This document shows, piece after piece, positions 54,637 to 64,000 of a stretch of 64,000 nucleotides of DNA. Under the pieces are notes generated by a model. It saw only the letters and a program-made list of their open reading frames with translations. It made no database searches and was not told the origin of the DNA. Both the position numbers and the translations under genes were made by a program. The stretch's first letter is position 1; the number at the start of each line of letters is the position of its first letter. This DNA is from Coenobita brevimanus (Eukaryota > Arthropoda > Malacostraca > Decapoda > Coenobitidae): positions 14,538,431 through 14,602,430 of the forward strand of contig CM064670.1 of assembly GCA_032717465.1 (NCBI GenBank). Reading direction: 5' to 3'.

Positions 54637-57543
54637 TTTTTTTTTTTTTATGCGAGGAAGAAGGAACCAAAGGCCATGAGCCCGCAATAGCAGTTCCCTG
54701 CAAGAAAAAAACAAAATACGAGAGACAGCCAAATTCAAGATCCAATCATTTCGAGATGCTTGGACACACTGCGTTTGAAAGACTGAAGATCATAGGCAGC
54801 AGGAAAGACAGACAGAGGGAGACAGTTCCAGAGTTGACCTGTTGCATAAATGAAGGATTGGGAGTAACGGTTAACTCTTGCATTACAGAGTTGGACAGAA
54901 AAGGGATGAGAGTTTGTTGCTAGACGAGTGCTACACACCCATCATACAGGTGGAGGAATGCATGCAGACAGTTCAGAGGCGCAGTGACCATTGAAGTAGC
55001 GATAGAAAAGAGATAAAGATGCAACAGTGCTGCAAAGAGACAAAGGTTGAAGGGAGTCAGTAAGAGGAGGAGAGTTAATGAGACGAAAAGCTTTTGACTC
55101 CACCCTATTGAGAAAAGCTGTATGTGGGGAGCCTCCCCACACATGAGAGTTGTAATCCACACAGGGGCGGATAAAACCCCTGTACAGAGTCAACAATTGT
55201 GCAGAGGTAAAGAAAGAATGGAGTCGGCTTGGCACACCCAATCTCTTGGAAGCAGATTTTACACGAGATGTAATATGATCTTTCCAAGATAAGTCCTGAG
55301 TAAATGAAACCCCAAGTATGTTCAAGGATGATGCAGGATTAAGCTGAATATTATTAAACATTAGTGGGTATACCTGTAGAAGATTTTGTCGGGTTGATAG
55401 GTGTAAGAACTGAGTCTTAGATGCATTAAAAACAACCAGATTATTTTTACCCCAATCAGTGATACGAGCCAAGTCAGACATTAGGTGTGCCATAGCATCA
55501 TCCCTTGTTTGTTGAAGTAACTGCTGAGATGGGCGTTGCGGGAACCGAATGGAAAGGTGAAAGGTGGAATCATCAGCGTATGAATGGACAGGGTTGGATG
55601 TACAGCTTAGAAGGTCACTGATGAATAAAAGGAAGAGAGTTGGTGATAGGACAGAGTCCTGAGAAACACCACTGTTGATAGATCTAGGAGAAGAACGATG
55701 GCCATCTACAACAGCGGCTATAGAATGACCAGAAAGGAAGCTAGCAATGAAGGTTCAGATAGAAGGATAGAAACTCTAAGAGGGCAGTTTGGAAATTAAA
55801 GATTTATGCCAGACTCGACTGAAAGCCTTTGAGATGTCAAGTGCAATGGCAAAGCTTTCGCTAAAGTCCCGAAAGGAGGATGACCAGGAGTCTTAAAGGT
55901 AAGTGAGAAGATCGCCAGTGGAGCGTCCCTGATGGAACCCATACTGACGATCAGAAAGAAGGTTGCGATAGGAAAGATGCCTTAAAATTTTTCTATTGAG
56001 AATTGACTCGAAAACTTTTGAAATACAAGACGTTTAAGCAATTGGACGATGGTTAGGTTGGGATTGGTCACCCTTCTTTGGGACTGCCTGAATGAGAGAA
56101 ACTGCCAGCAAGAAGGAAAGGTACAAGTTGACAGAGAAAGGTGAAAGAGTTTGCCTAGGCAGGGTGTAAGACTAGAAGCACAGTTCATGAGAACAACAGG
56201 AGGAACTCCATCAGGCCCATATGCCTTGTTAGTACTGAAGCTAATGATGGCAGAAAATACGTCAGCTGAAGAAATTTTAATGTCAGCCATGAGGAAGTCA
56301 GAGAGGGGAAGTGATGGAGGAACAGCATCGGAATCGTCTAAGGTGGAATTGGAGGAGAAAGTCTGTGCGAAGTAGAAGAAATAGCTACAGAACCATCAGA
56401 GTAGAAAAGAGGAGGGAAGGATGATGAGGTAAAGTTGTTAGAAAGTTTTTGGCAAGGTGCCAGAGGGAGCGGGAAGAATTCGAGTTGGAAAGTTTAGAGC
56501 ATTTAGTGTGGATGTAATTATTTTTAGCAGAGCGAAGAACAGACTTAGCATGATTCTGGGCAGAAACACATAGATGATGTGATTCAGAGGTAGGTTGGCT
56601 CCGGTACCTTTTGTAGGCCCTCTCCTTATTGCGGACAGCATTAGAACAAGTATGATTAAACCAAGGCTTTCTTGCATTAGACAAAGGATACGCGAAAGGA
56701 ATGTATGCTTCCATGCCCGAGAGAATAACCTCTGTAATGAGCAAGGCACACTCAGATGGCTCCCAGCCATGGAAACAATAATCATTCCAAGGAAAATCAA
56801 AGAAGTACTGCCTGAGGACCCCCCAATCCGTAGCTCCAAAGTGCCACTGACGACGTTTCCCTGGAGGGTTCACAGGACATACCGGAGTGATAGGACAGGT
56901 TAGGGTGATAAGACTGTGATCGGAGGAGCCCAACGGAGAGAAATGATTAACAGTGTAAGCAGAAGGACTAGTTGTAAGGAAGATGTCAAGTATGTTGGAG
57001 CTCTCTCCAAGGTAGTCTGGGATACGGAAAGGGTGCTGTACAAGCTGCTCTAGGTCATTAAGGATAGAAAAGATGTAGGCTTGTTCACCAGGTGGATCAG
57101 TGAAAGGAGAGGAGAGCCAAAGGTGGTGGTGAACATTGAAATCTCCTAAAATGATTTCTGAGAAAGGAGAAATGGATAGAACGTGTTCCATCGTAGAAGT
57201 AAGATAGTTGAAGAAATTTTGATAGTCAGTAGAACTAGGGGAGAAGTAAACAGCACAGATATATTTAGTCAGAGAATGACAGGAAAGCTGAAGCCAGAGC
57301 GTAGAGAATTCAGAAGAATCGAGTTCAGGAACACGAGACAAGATAAGTCGTTGCGTATATATATACAAATGCCATCTTTGGCTTTGAAATGAGTATAGAG
57401 AAAGTAGGAGAATACAGAAAAGGGTTTGCTGTCAGTTGCATCAGACAGCTGAGTCTCAGTTAGGAAGAGAAGATGAGGTTTAGAGGAGGAGAGGTGGTGC
57501 TCAACAGAGCGAAAGTTAGAGGAAAGGCCGTGAATGTTGCAGA
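54637..57543 (-). mobile_element. LINE-J copy on the minus strand inside LINE-C
   Basis: A T run at 54637-54649 is the tail. In minus sense, from CNIHGLSSNF near 57540: [12 protein letters not shown] near 57140, AYGPDGVPPVV near 56215, a DFA-like palm, then VWGGSPHTAFLN near 55130. Several stops and small shifts (for example near 56385, 55895 and 55750). It splits LINE-C between MVPR and DLSYR. Confidence 0.9.
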
Positions 57544-57922
57544 TCTGTCGTACAGATAGGGGCTGGAAAAGCTGGATTTGCCTTCCTTAGAAGAAAGGAG
57601 AAAGATAGGCAACATGATTGCAATGTTCAGGACCATGGTGGGAGTAGATAAAACTGACAAAGAAGATCTGTTTTTATGGGATAAGAGAGTAACAAGAGGA
57701 CATGGAATGAAACTGAAGAAGTCAAGCTGCTTGAAGGATATCAAGAAATATAGTTTTCCTTATAGATGTATAGACCTGTGGTATTGCCTGGATAAAGAGA
57801 TCGTCCAGTCTAAAACTTAAACGAGTTTAAAGCTAAATTTGACTTACTGAGAAACTGAGACGGAACCCCACGAGCGTAGCTCATTTCCTGTATGTCACAA
57901 TTAGGTAAATTAGGTAAATATA
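57544..57922 (+). pseudogene. LINE-C C-terminus and 3' end
   Basis: DLSYR, stop, GLEKLDLPSLEERRKIGNM then DLWYCLDKEIV to a stop at 57818-57820. The LPSLEERR block and the following basic part are the usual end of CR1/L2 proteins. ATTAGGTAA repeats near 57899 form the tail. Confidence 0.88.
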
Positions 57923-57959
57923 TATCACGCAACATACCCCACAACGTCACAAGGGTTGA

Positions 57960-58815
57960 CGCCAGCAAGGACATGCAGCCAGAAAACTTTGCCACTGCTA
58001 CCTAGTGGCAGGTTTCTTGAGGGGATGTGTGATGAGGGCTCTGCCAGCATAGATCGTGGGGCTGGGATGAAATGGGGCTGGAACCTGTGCTAGAAAGTAC
58101 AAGGAATTGCGGTTCCGAGACTGCCGCTGCCACCCAACAGAGAGGGGCCCGAACCGGGGAGTAGGGTCCCAGGAGGCTGCCCTGTCAATGGGTGTATAAT
58201 GGCAGGGCAGTTACAGTGCCAAGGCGCACTTGGAGGGTGTCCCTGTAGCTGTCCTGACAGGGTGCCCCGAGGCCACTACCACAGCCACTGGTTAATGCTG
58301 GTGGGCTATGGGTCCCAGATCCATTGCCTGGACCTGGGACTGTACAGGGGGTGGGGCCTGTGGCATGTCTCTCATCTTTTATATTTACTGATTATGATGA
58401 AGCTAGTGAGCAAAATTCAAAGCAAGCCTAAGGACGCTAAATCACCCAGGAGGATCTGAGTGGCGTCCAGGGATGTGTGCAGGAAGCCTGGTATAGGGGA
58501 GGATCAGCCAGAATGACTGCTACGAGGAATTGTTATTACAAGTTCTTTTGGCAGGGAAGGACAGTGGATATGGTGGTGTGGGTGTGTTGGTTTGGGAGAA
58601 ATGGGTGGAACACGTCTTTAATGTGGTGAGAGTCGGTGATAGGATAATAGTAGTGAAAATTTTGTTCAGTCTGATAATGTTTGCATTTATATTGACGTAT
58701 GTTCCAGAGGCCGGCTTGGATGAGGTGGAGAAGGAGAGATTCCGGGATGACCTAATACGTGTAGCAAGTGGTATGGAGGATGATAAGATAGTAGTTCTGG
58801 GAGGGGACTTAATGG
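57960..58815 (+). pseudogene. RTE-B LINE, leader and endonuclease start
   Basis: A GC-rich leader of about 550 bases, then YYKFFWQGRKDSGYGGVGV, DRIIVVKILF, YVPEAGLDEVEKERFRDDL and VVLGGDL, an endonuclease of RTE type. It stops where NGHVG would be expected. The next part of the same protein appears at 60855, so 58816-60854 may be inserted material. Confidence 0.75.
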
Positions 58816-59036
58816 TCATTCTTTCATTCCCCGAACTGCATCTCTCTGGAACTCGCTTCCCCAGAGTTGTTTCCCTTCAAATTTCAACCCACAACTGTTC
58901 AAGTCTAACTGTTACAGATATTTTATGAACAGAGGACACCAGTAATCTGGTGTATGGATTATTTTTTTTTACTCATTTGTTTTTTCTTCCTCCGTTCTGT
59001 TATTTATATAACAAAAAAAAAAAAAAAAAAAAAAAA
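58816..59036 (+). pseudogene. 3' end of another LINE with poly(A)
   Basis: In shifted frames the text reads HSFIPRTASLWNSLP, a common end of CR1/Rex-type LINE proteins, then about 110 bases and an A run at 59013-59036. The family is not determined. Confidence 0.5.
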
Positions 59037-59238
59037 TGTAGGTGACAAGCAGCTCAAGGATATGAGTACACTGGGGGATGTGCATATGGTACAAGAAATC
59101 AGGAAGGAGAGACGATACTTGACTTTGGGGCAAGGCTGGCATTAAAAACCCACACAAAAAAACTAAAAAAAAAACTTTTTTTTTTCATATTTTGTTTCTT
59201 ACACTGTTAATTTTTGCATAAAATGTAGTCATATGTTC

Positions 59239-59297
59239 CTAAGGTTAGGTTAGGTTAGGTTGGGTTAGGTAAGTTAAGGTTATGTTAGGACAGATTA
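59239..59297 (+). repeat. Interstitial (TTAGG)n
   Basis: Several contiguous TTAGG units, then degenerate ones. TTAGG is the arthropod telomere unit. Confidence 0.8.
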
Positions 59298-59476
59298 GGG
59301 TAGTTAGGATGTAAAACTGGGGAACATAGGACCCTTGGAACATACATACACCCCCTCTCTCTGCAGTCACAGTCATACATGCAGACAATACAGAAATTTT
59401 CCTAAAATCATACAAATGTTGCTCTAGATACAGTATTGTACTTATTTATTATTTCTAAATACTGTACTTTGCTTAC

Positions 59477-59657
59477 CTGCCTTTTCACTATAATGAGCTT
59501 TCCTCTTGGGACACTTTTGGATGTGGCTTCTCACTCTTTCTATTTTAGCATTTATTATTTGGTTGCAGTATTTGCAGGCTGCTTTCTGTTTATTATTTTC
59601 TAAAACATCAACTTCATACCACTCAGTTGCCATTTTTCTCCAGCAACCGGCAGGCAT
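59477..59657 (-). CDS. Possible BED zinc-finger exon
   Basis: Minus strand from ATG 59657 (or ATG 59633 in the strong context AAAAATGGC). Residues MATEWYEVDVLENN, then CKYC and RSHIQKC give the C-x2-C...H-x3-C pattern of BED fingers, as at the start of hAT transposases and host proteins derived from them. Below 59477 stands AAGGCAG|GTAAGC, a near-perfect splice donor in the same sense. 60 codons and one base. No partner exon was identified at lower coordinates. It could be a hAT fragment rather than a host gene. Confidence 0.55.
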
Positions 59658-59759
59658 TTTGTTGCTATGGTTATCTCACTACCAAGGAAAAACTGAGACT
59701 AAGACACTGAGTACTGAGCCAGCAGTAGTCAAGCCTCACCTGTTCATTTCCTGTATTAA

Positions 59760-60596
59760 CCCTATCAGGTTTCTGGGCTGGGCAGATTATGTCTGTGCCA
59801 GAGTCAGCCACTCACTCACCCACATCTTCGCGGCCCGTTATTTTACTTTGATCGCTCCGTGTAAATATATTTTTCATGAGAGAATGTTGGTTTTGGTGTC
59901 ATTTTAAAGCTGAATAGTTGTACTTTATTGTAGTATGTTCAAAAAAGGAGAACATGATGAGTTGAAGTTAGGCGAAAAGCAAAAATTTTATACCTTGCCA
60001 CAGAAAAATATTTGGCAAAAAATAACAAGTAAAGATATGGAAATTTGGTTCAAACCATGCAAAAATACAATAAATTACCTTTACAATGATATATACATTA
60101 TGGTAATTTTTGCATTTCATTATGCAGTAAAGTGAAAGGAAAGAGATGCACAATCTTATTTTAGTCTCGGCTGCATATTAGCTTCGCGATGTTCTTCTTT
60201 GATCGGTCAGTGTAAATACACTTTTCATGACAGGATGCTGGTTGTGGTGTTATTTTGAAGCTGAATAGCTGTAATTTATCGCAGTATGTTCATAAAAGGA
60301 AAACAAAGAAAATAAAAAGTCAAAGTGACGAGTTGAAGTTAGGCAAAAACCAAAAATTTTATACCTTGTTGTGGAAAAATATTCACCAAGAATAAAGTTA
60401 TAAAGACACAAAGCCATGAGTTAGACCAGCTGTGCAGTACCGCCACACATAGAGCAACAATTCTGTGACATCATGCTCGAGCCTTTTTGTTACGATGCGT
60501 AAATACTATTTATGGTGAATATTTTACAAAAGTTTCTTAAAATCTCTGAGGTTGGATTTGAAATGACGATCGAAATAGTCATTTGAATTCAAAGGG
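59760..60596. mobile_element. piggyBac-like non-autonomous element
   Basis: TTAA at 59756-59759 and 60597-60600. Ends CCCTATCAGGTTTC and, inverted, CCCTTTGAATTCAAATG. The inside has a tandem duplication with period about 350: 59826-60035 and 60178-60395 share GTGTAAATA, TTTTCATGA, GCTGAATAG, GAGTTGAAGTTAGGC and TTTTATACCTTG. No transposase. Confidence 0.6.
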
Positions 60597-60769
60597 TTAA
60601 TATGAACAATGCAAGTTATCACAGGATAGGTCCAACTGGACCAACCTGTATCAACATGTCTAAAACAAGTATCTGCTCTCCAGGTAACACTTCAAACCTT
60701 TTATTTAGTTCTAAATTACCTTGTAATTGCTTATTCTAACTAATTTACATGTAAATATGAGGAATAATA

Positions 60770-60850
60770 ATAAAACCCAAAAAGCCCAATAAACTCAATA
60801 AAGCCCCCCCCCCCCAATTTTTTTTTTTTTCCCTTTTTAAACCCGGGATT
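60770..60850. repeat. Homopolymer-rich stretch
   Basis: Runs of C, T and A follow each other (C13-14, then T12). It looks like low-quality or slipped sequence as much as biology. Confidence 0.5.
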
Positions 60851-60854
60851 TTTC

Positions 60855-62157
60855 AACCCTGGTTTGGGTAGGCAATGAACATGACTGTGCGCAACATATG
60901 TCTTAGGAAAAGGGAGAGTAGGTTGATTATACACAAGTCTGGGGGAAACAGCAGCCAGATAAGATTATTTCCTGGTCAGGAGGGCTGATAGCAAGGTTAG
61001 TGAGGGATGTTGGATGTTAAAGTTATAGGGAGCGAGGAGTGTGTGCAGCAACACAGGTTATTGATATGTGACCTTGTGATTAAGAGGTGGATGATGAAAA
61101 AGAGAACTTATGCACCTAGGAGGAAAATATGGAAGCTGAAAAACCAATCAGTATGGGATACCTTCTATGGCAAGATGAGAAGAATGGTGGCTGAACAGGG
61201 AGGCAATGACAGAGGTGTTAGTGAACAGTGCAGAGCCCTCAAGAACAACCTCATGAGAGTTACTGATTCAGTGTGTGGATGGACAAGGGGCCCCCCAGGA
61301 CATAAAGTAACATAGTGGTGGGATGAAGGTGAAGAAGATGCAGTTAAGGAGAAAAGACGGCTTTTTTGGGAATGGAAGAAGGGTGGTAACAAAGAAGAAT
61401 ACTTGGCTGCCAAGCGTAGGGCTAGAAAAAAGGTTTACAGAGCAAAGTCTGAGTCACAGAGACATTTCCTTGATAACCTAAATCATATAGAAAGGAAGAA
61501 TATGATATTTAAGGTTGCAAATCAGATGAAGAGGGAGAACACGGACATTATAGGTAAGCAGTGTGTGAGGTATGATGAGGGAACTGTAGTGGTGAACAGT
61601 GGGGATATTAAAGACGCATGGAGAGAGGATTATAGCTGGTTGTTGAATAAGGACTTTGACTGGGACAGGGAAGGTTTGGAGCCATCAGATCCAGTGCTTG
61701 GCCCTTGGCCTTTGACTGATGCCACTATTGTCAGCAGGGGAATAGGCAGGATGAAGGTGGGGAAGACAGCAGGTGTGTCTGGGTTGACTGCTGAAAAAAG
61801 CTTCAGGAGATATAGGAGTGGGGTTAGTCACTGACTTGGCAAACACGATTAAATATGAGTGTGCCGTCCCAGATGACTGGCTGAAGAGTGTAACTGTAAA
61901 TGTGTACAAGGGGAAGAGTGATGCCCTGGAAAGAGGAAATTGTAAAGGAATAAAGCTTTTAGATCAGATGATGAAGGTAATGGAGAGAGTTCTAGACGGT
62001 ACGATTAGAGAAAGAGTGAATACTGATGAGATGCAGTTTGGGTTTTTGCAAGGCAAAGGTATCACTGTTGCCATATTCATTGTTTGACAGCTTCAGGAAA
62101 AATATATAGGAAAGAAAAGGGAACTGTACTTTGTTTTTGTCAATTTGGAGAAGGCGT
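60855..62157 (+). pseudogene. RTE-B LINE, endonuclease end, linker and RT start
   Basis: From LRKRESRLI and SQIRLFP (endonuclease end) through a linker with RRKIWKLKNQSVWDTFYGK and GNKEEYLAAKRRARKKVYR to RT text: GRMKVGKTAGVSGLTAE, VTDLANTIKYECAVPDDW, MMKVMERVLDGTIRERVN, MQFGFLQGKG and ELYFVFVNLEKA. It breaks there, where the damaged LTR begins, and resumes at 63909 about 70 residues further on. Stops near 61313, 61832 and 62085. Confidence 0.85.
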
Positions 62158-63130
62158 AAGCATCATGCTGAGGTTATGGCATGTGCACAGCAGGGGTGGG
62201 TCCAGGCAGAGGGAGCTAGAAGAAAGTGAGGGTTGAAGAGAACTGTAGAGGAAGAAGTTGAAATACAAGAACAGGTGAAGCGAATGAGGGAATGGTGGGG
62301 AAAGGAGGATGGTTAGGTAAGGGGCAAAAAACACCCAGGGCATAGAGTTTGTAAACAGCCCTTGAGGAGCCAGGATACAATGTTACAGGGCCAGGGTGCA
62401 AAGGTCAATGTACTGGAGGAGTTGGTTTAAACAAATGTCATCTGCAGGATGCAAAGATTAATGCACTGGTCATGTGCCAGTGAGTGAGGGTAAAGTATCA
62501 GAGGACAGGAACTGAGGTAGTCTAGGGATGCATCAATGACTCAGTATTCTGTACGAAGGTGTATGTAAGTATGCTCATAAGACAGATGCAGTCAGACAGA
62601 AATTGTCTTGTGTCCAGCCTAGACAGACAGGGAGGAATACAGTCACAACCATGGGCATCGCAGTTCTGGTAAGCAAAAATGTTTGAAGAACAGTTTTGCA
62701 AGAGTGTAACGTAAGGTGAATAAGTGCCATTAGAGTGACGTAAAGTACCGGCAGTCACTAGTCAGAAAACCAACAATATTACTTTGACGCTTATGTCCCT
62801 GGTCGTGGAAGTACTAATCAAGTTGTAAAATTAACTAGTGTAAGACTTCATAATATTTAAGTGAACATTAATTACTCACAGATGAGTTACTTAGTCAAAT
62901 GACTAAGTTGCATTTAAGTTGTACATAACTATCAAGTTAAGTAACTGAGAAGCTGTCAAGTTGTAAATATGTGGTTGAGATTTCCCTTATATCATGTAAT
63001 TTGCAATACTCATATTAACATAACTGACATGTATAATCTGTTTGTGAAGTAGTGTAAATAATCTGTATACAACTGCTAAGATTAAAACAAAAAAAGTTTC
63101 TGTGTTTTACAACCTATGTGTGTGGAACAG

Positions 63131-63350
63131 GCACCTGGTAGTTTAGTGGGTAATTATTGCGCTCCAGTCGGATTGAGCCGGTGAAGGTTTATATCCAAGG
63201 GATGGTTGGGGTTGATTGCTCATGTAATGCCACTCAGGGATGAGTGAGGCTGGTCACTCTCATCTTAAATGTCGGGACCAACTGCCTAGCCCCGGGTTCC
63301 TACGCTCCTCATGGGGCAATGTAGGATTGGATGATGGATGGATGGATGGA
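63131..63350 (+). mobile_element. SINE-t1, copy 1 of a tandem pair in the LTR
   Basis: Head CACCTGGTAGTTTAGTGGG (A box) and AAGGTTTATATCC (decayed B box); the end is (GATG)n. The left target copy is TGTGTGGAACAG at 63119-63130. Confidence 0.92.
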
Positions 63351-63462
63351 CATAACTGACATGTATAATCTGTTTGTGAAGTAGTGTAAATAATCTGTAT
63401 ACAACTGATAAGATTAAAACAAAAAAAGTTTCTGCGTTATACAACCTCTGTGTGTGGAACAG

Positions 63463-63678
63463 GCACCTGGTAGTTTAGTGGGTACTTATTGCGCTCCAGT
63501 TGGATTGAGCAGGTGAAGGTTTATATCCAAGGGATGGTTGGGGTTGATTGCTCATGTAATGCCACTCAGGGATGAGTGAGGCTGGTCACTCTCATCTTAA
63601 ATGTTGAGACCAACTGCCTAGCACCGGGCTCCTACGCTCCACACATCATCCATCCATGGATGATGGATGGATGGATGG
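63463..63678 (+). mobile_element. SINE-t1, copy 2 of the tandem pair
   Basis: Followed by the right target copy TGTGTGGAACAG at 63679-63690. Preceded by a second copy of the LTR segment CATAACTGACATGTATAATC (63351 onward; the first copy starts at 63019). So SINE plus flank was duplicated after insertion; the two units differ at a few bases. The first LTR at 5680 has the empty site. Confidence 0.92.
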
Positions 63679-63908
63679 TGTGTGGAACAGTTATTTCTGG
63701 TAGTCCGGAAGGAAGTCTGAAGGAGAAAGGGGTACTTAATATCTTGTCCTAACCTACGAGGTTGTAGGCCCCCTCTGGGCTTGTCTCCTCACTCTCCGTT
63801 GCTACTGTTAAACGCTACCAACTACAAATTAGTGGCAACCGTTCACCGTGCTCAGTGAGGCTGAGTGCGAAGCATAGCAAGGGTTATGTAGGGAGTGCTG
63901 GGCCAACA

Positions 63909-64000
63909 CCTTGTTGTTTACGATGGTACTTGAAGCCCTTTCACATGGCATCAGAAACAGACTCCCGTGGGAGATGTTGTATGCTGATGATTTGGTGTTG
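63909..64000 (+). pseudogene. RTE-B LINE resumes
   Basis: Encodes MVLEALSHGIRNRLPWEMLY then ADDLVL, the RT catalytic region with YADD intact, continuing off the window. It follows the LTR end directly. Confidence 0.85.

Larger units (their letters stand above)
46302..57922 (+). mobile_element. LINE-C: CR1/L2-like LINE split by four insertions
   Basis: One element can be followed in order through ORF1, endonuclease, RT and C-terminus despite insertions at 47849-48450 (RTE-A), 50214-53188 (LINE-J), 53538-54603 (Tigger-like) and 54637-57543 (LINE-J, opposite strand). Its own sequence totals about 4.1 kb. The tail near 57899-57921 has ATTAGGTAA repeats, typical of CR1/L2-type LINEs. The start is uncertain. 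Confidence 0.88.
62158..63908 (+). repeat. Second LTR copy of the gypsy-like element, 5' end lost
   Basis: Matches 4714-5910 in order, including CATGCTGAGG..TGGCATGTG, GGGCAAAAAACACCCAGG, AAAGTACCGGCAGTC and GCAAGGGTTAT, and ends at the same CAACA. The first 259 bases of the LTR are absent. It is enlarged by two SINE-t1 copies in a tandem duplication (63019-63678). No internal retroelement sequence is attached. Confidence 0.88.

Overview
Eukaryotic genomic DNA, most likely from a decapod crustacean and probably a crab. The evidence is a host gene with arthropod-like protein sequence cut by long introns, (TTAGG)-type repeats, abundant CT/CA/TA/ATC microsatellites, and LINE families whose C-terminal proteins resemble those annotated in crab genomes. 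The species call is an inference.

The only host gene I can name is NELFB (negative elongation factor B, Cobra1), on the minus strand. Five in-frame exons are visible: 42872-42970, 27779-27967, 26296-26478, 20914-21170 and 7218-7380. All have consensus-type splice sites, and together they encode 297 codons, roughly residues 35-330 of a protein of about 580. The first exon and the C-terminal exons are not found here. Nearly everything between the exons is mobile DNA. A second possible host-type exon, a BED zinc finger with a good splice donor, lies at 59477-59657 on the minus strand.

Working names used below. RTE-A: RTE-clade LINE with a (TCTA)n tail. RTE-B: a second RTE-like LINE. LINE-J: jockey/BS-like LINE with a poly(A) tail. 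LINE-C: CR1/L2-like LINE with an (ATTAGGTAA)n tail. SINE-t1: tRNA-derived, GATG tail. SINE-t2: tRNA-derived, poly(A) tail. SINE-R: short element whose tail copies the RTE-A 3' end, one copy carrying a 5S rRNA head. TIR-1: DNA transposon with CAGTAATCCC termini.

Layout. 1-5910: a decayed Ty3/gypsy (errantivirus-like) element with pol, env-like gene and 3' LTR. 5911-9250: LINE relics, NELFB exon, G-rich minisatellite, SINE-t2. 9249-15300: Tigger-like transposon, then a LINE-J copy carrying a SINE-t1. 15335-20460: cluster of TA-flanked DNA transposons, including one with 574-bp inverted repeats, and the 5S-headed SINE. 20914-28312: three NELFB exons, plus a Tigger-like element holding a piggyBac-like element holding an RTE-A. 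28380-32561: a Tigger-like element holding an RTE-A holding a LINE-J. 33891-41795: two RTE-A copies in opposite orientation, a 235-bp palindrome, and abutting or nested Tigger-like elements. 41900-42970: mariner relic and NELFB exon. 44861-46170: RTE-A with a long open frame. 46302-57922: one LINE-C element split by four later insertions. 57960-64000: an RTE-B element broken by other insertions, including a second LTR copy that itself holds a duplicated SINE-t1.

Many of these insertions can be ordered in time because target duplications (TA, TTAA or 7-12 bp) and restored reading frames are visible in the sequence. I found no bacterial-type system, CRISPR array or operon. The interest lies in the hidden NELFB gene, the 5S-headed SINE that shares the RTE-A tail, and the layered insertions.
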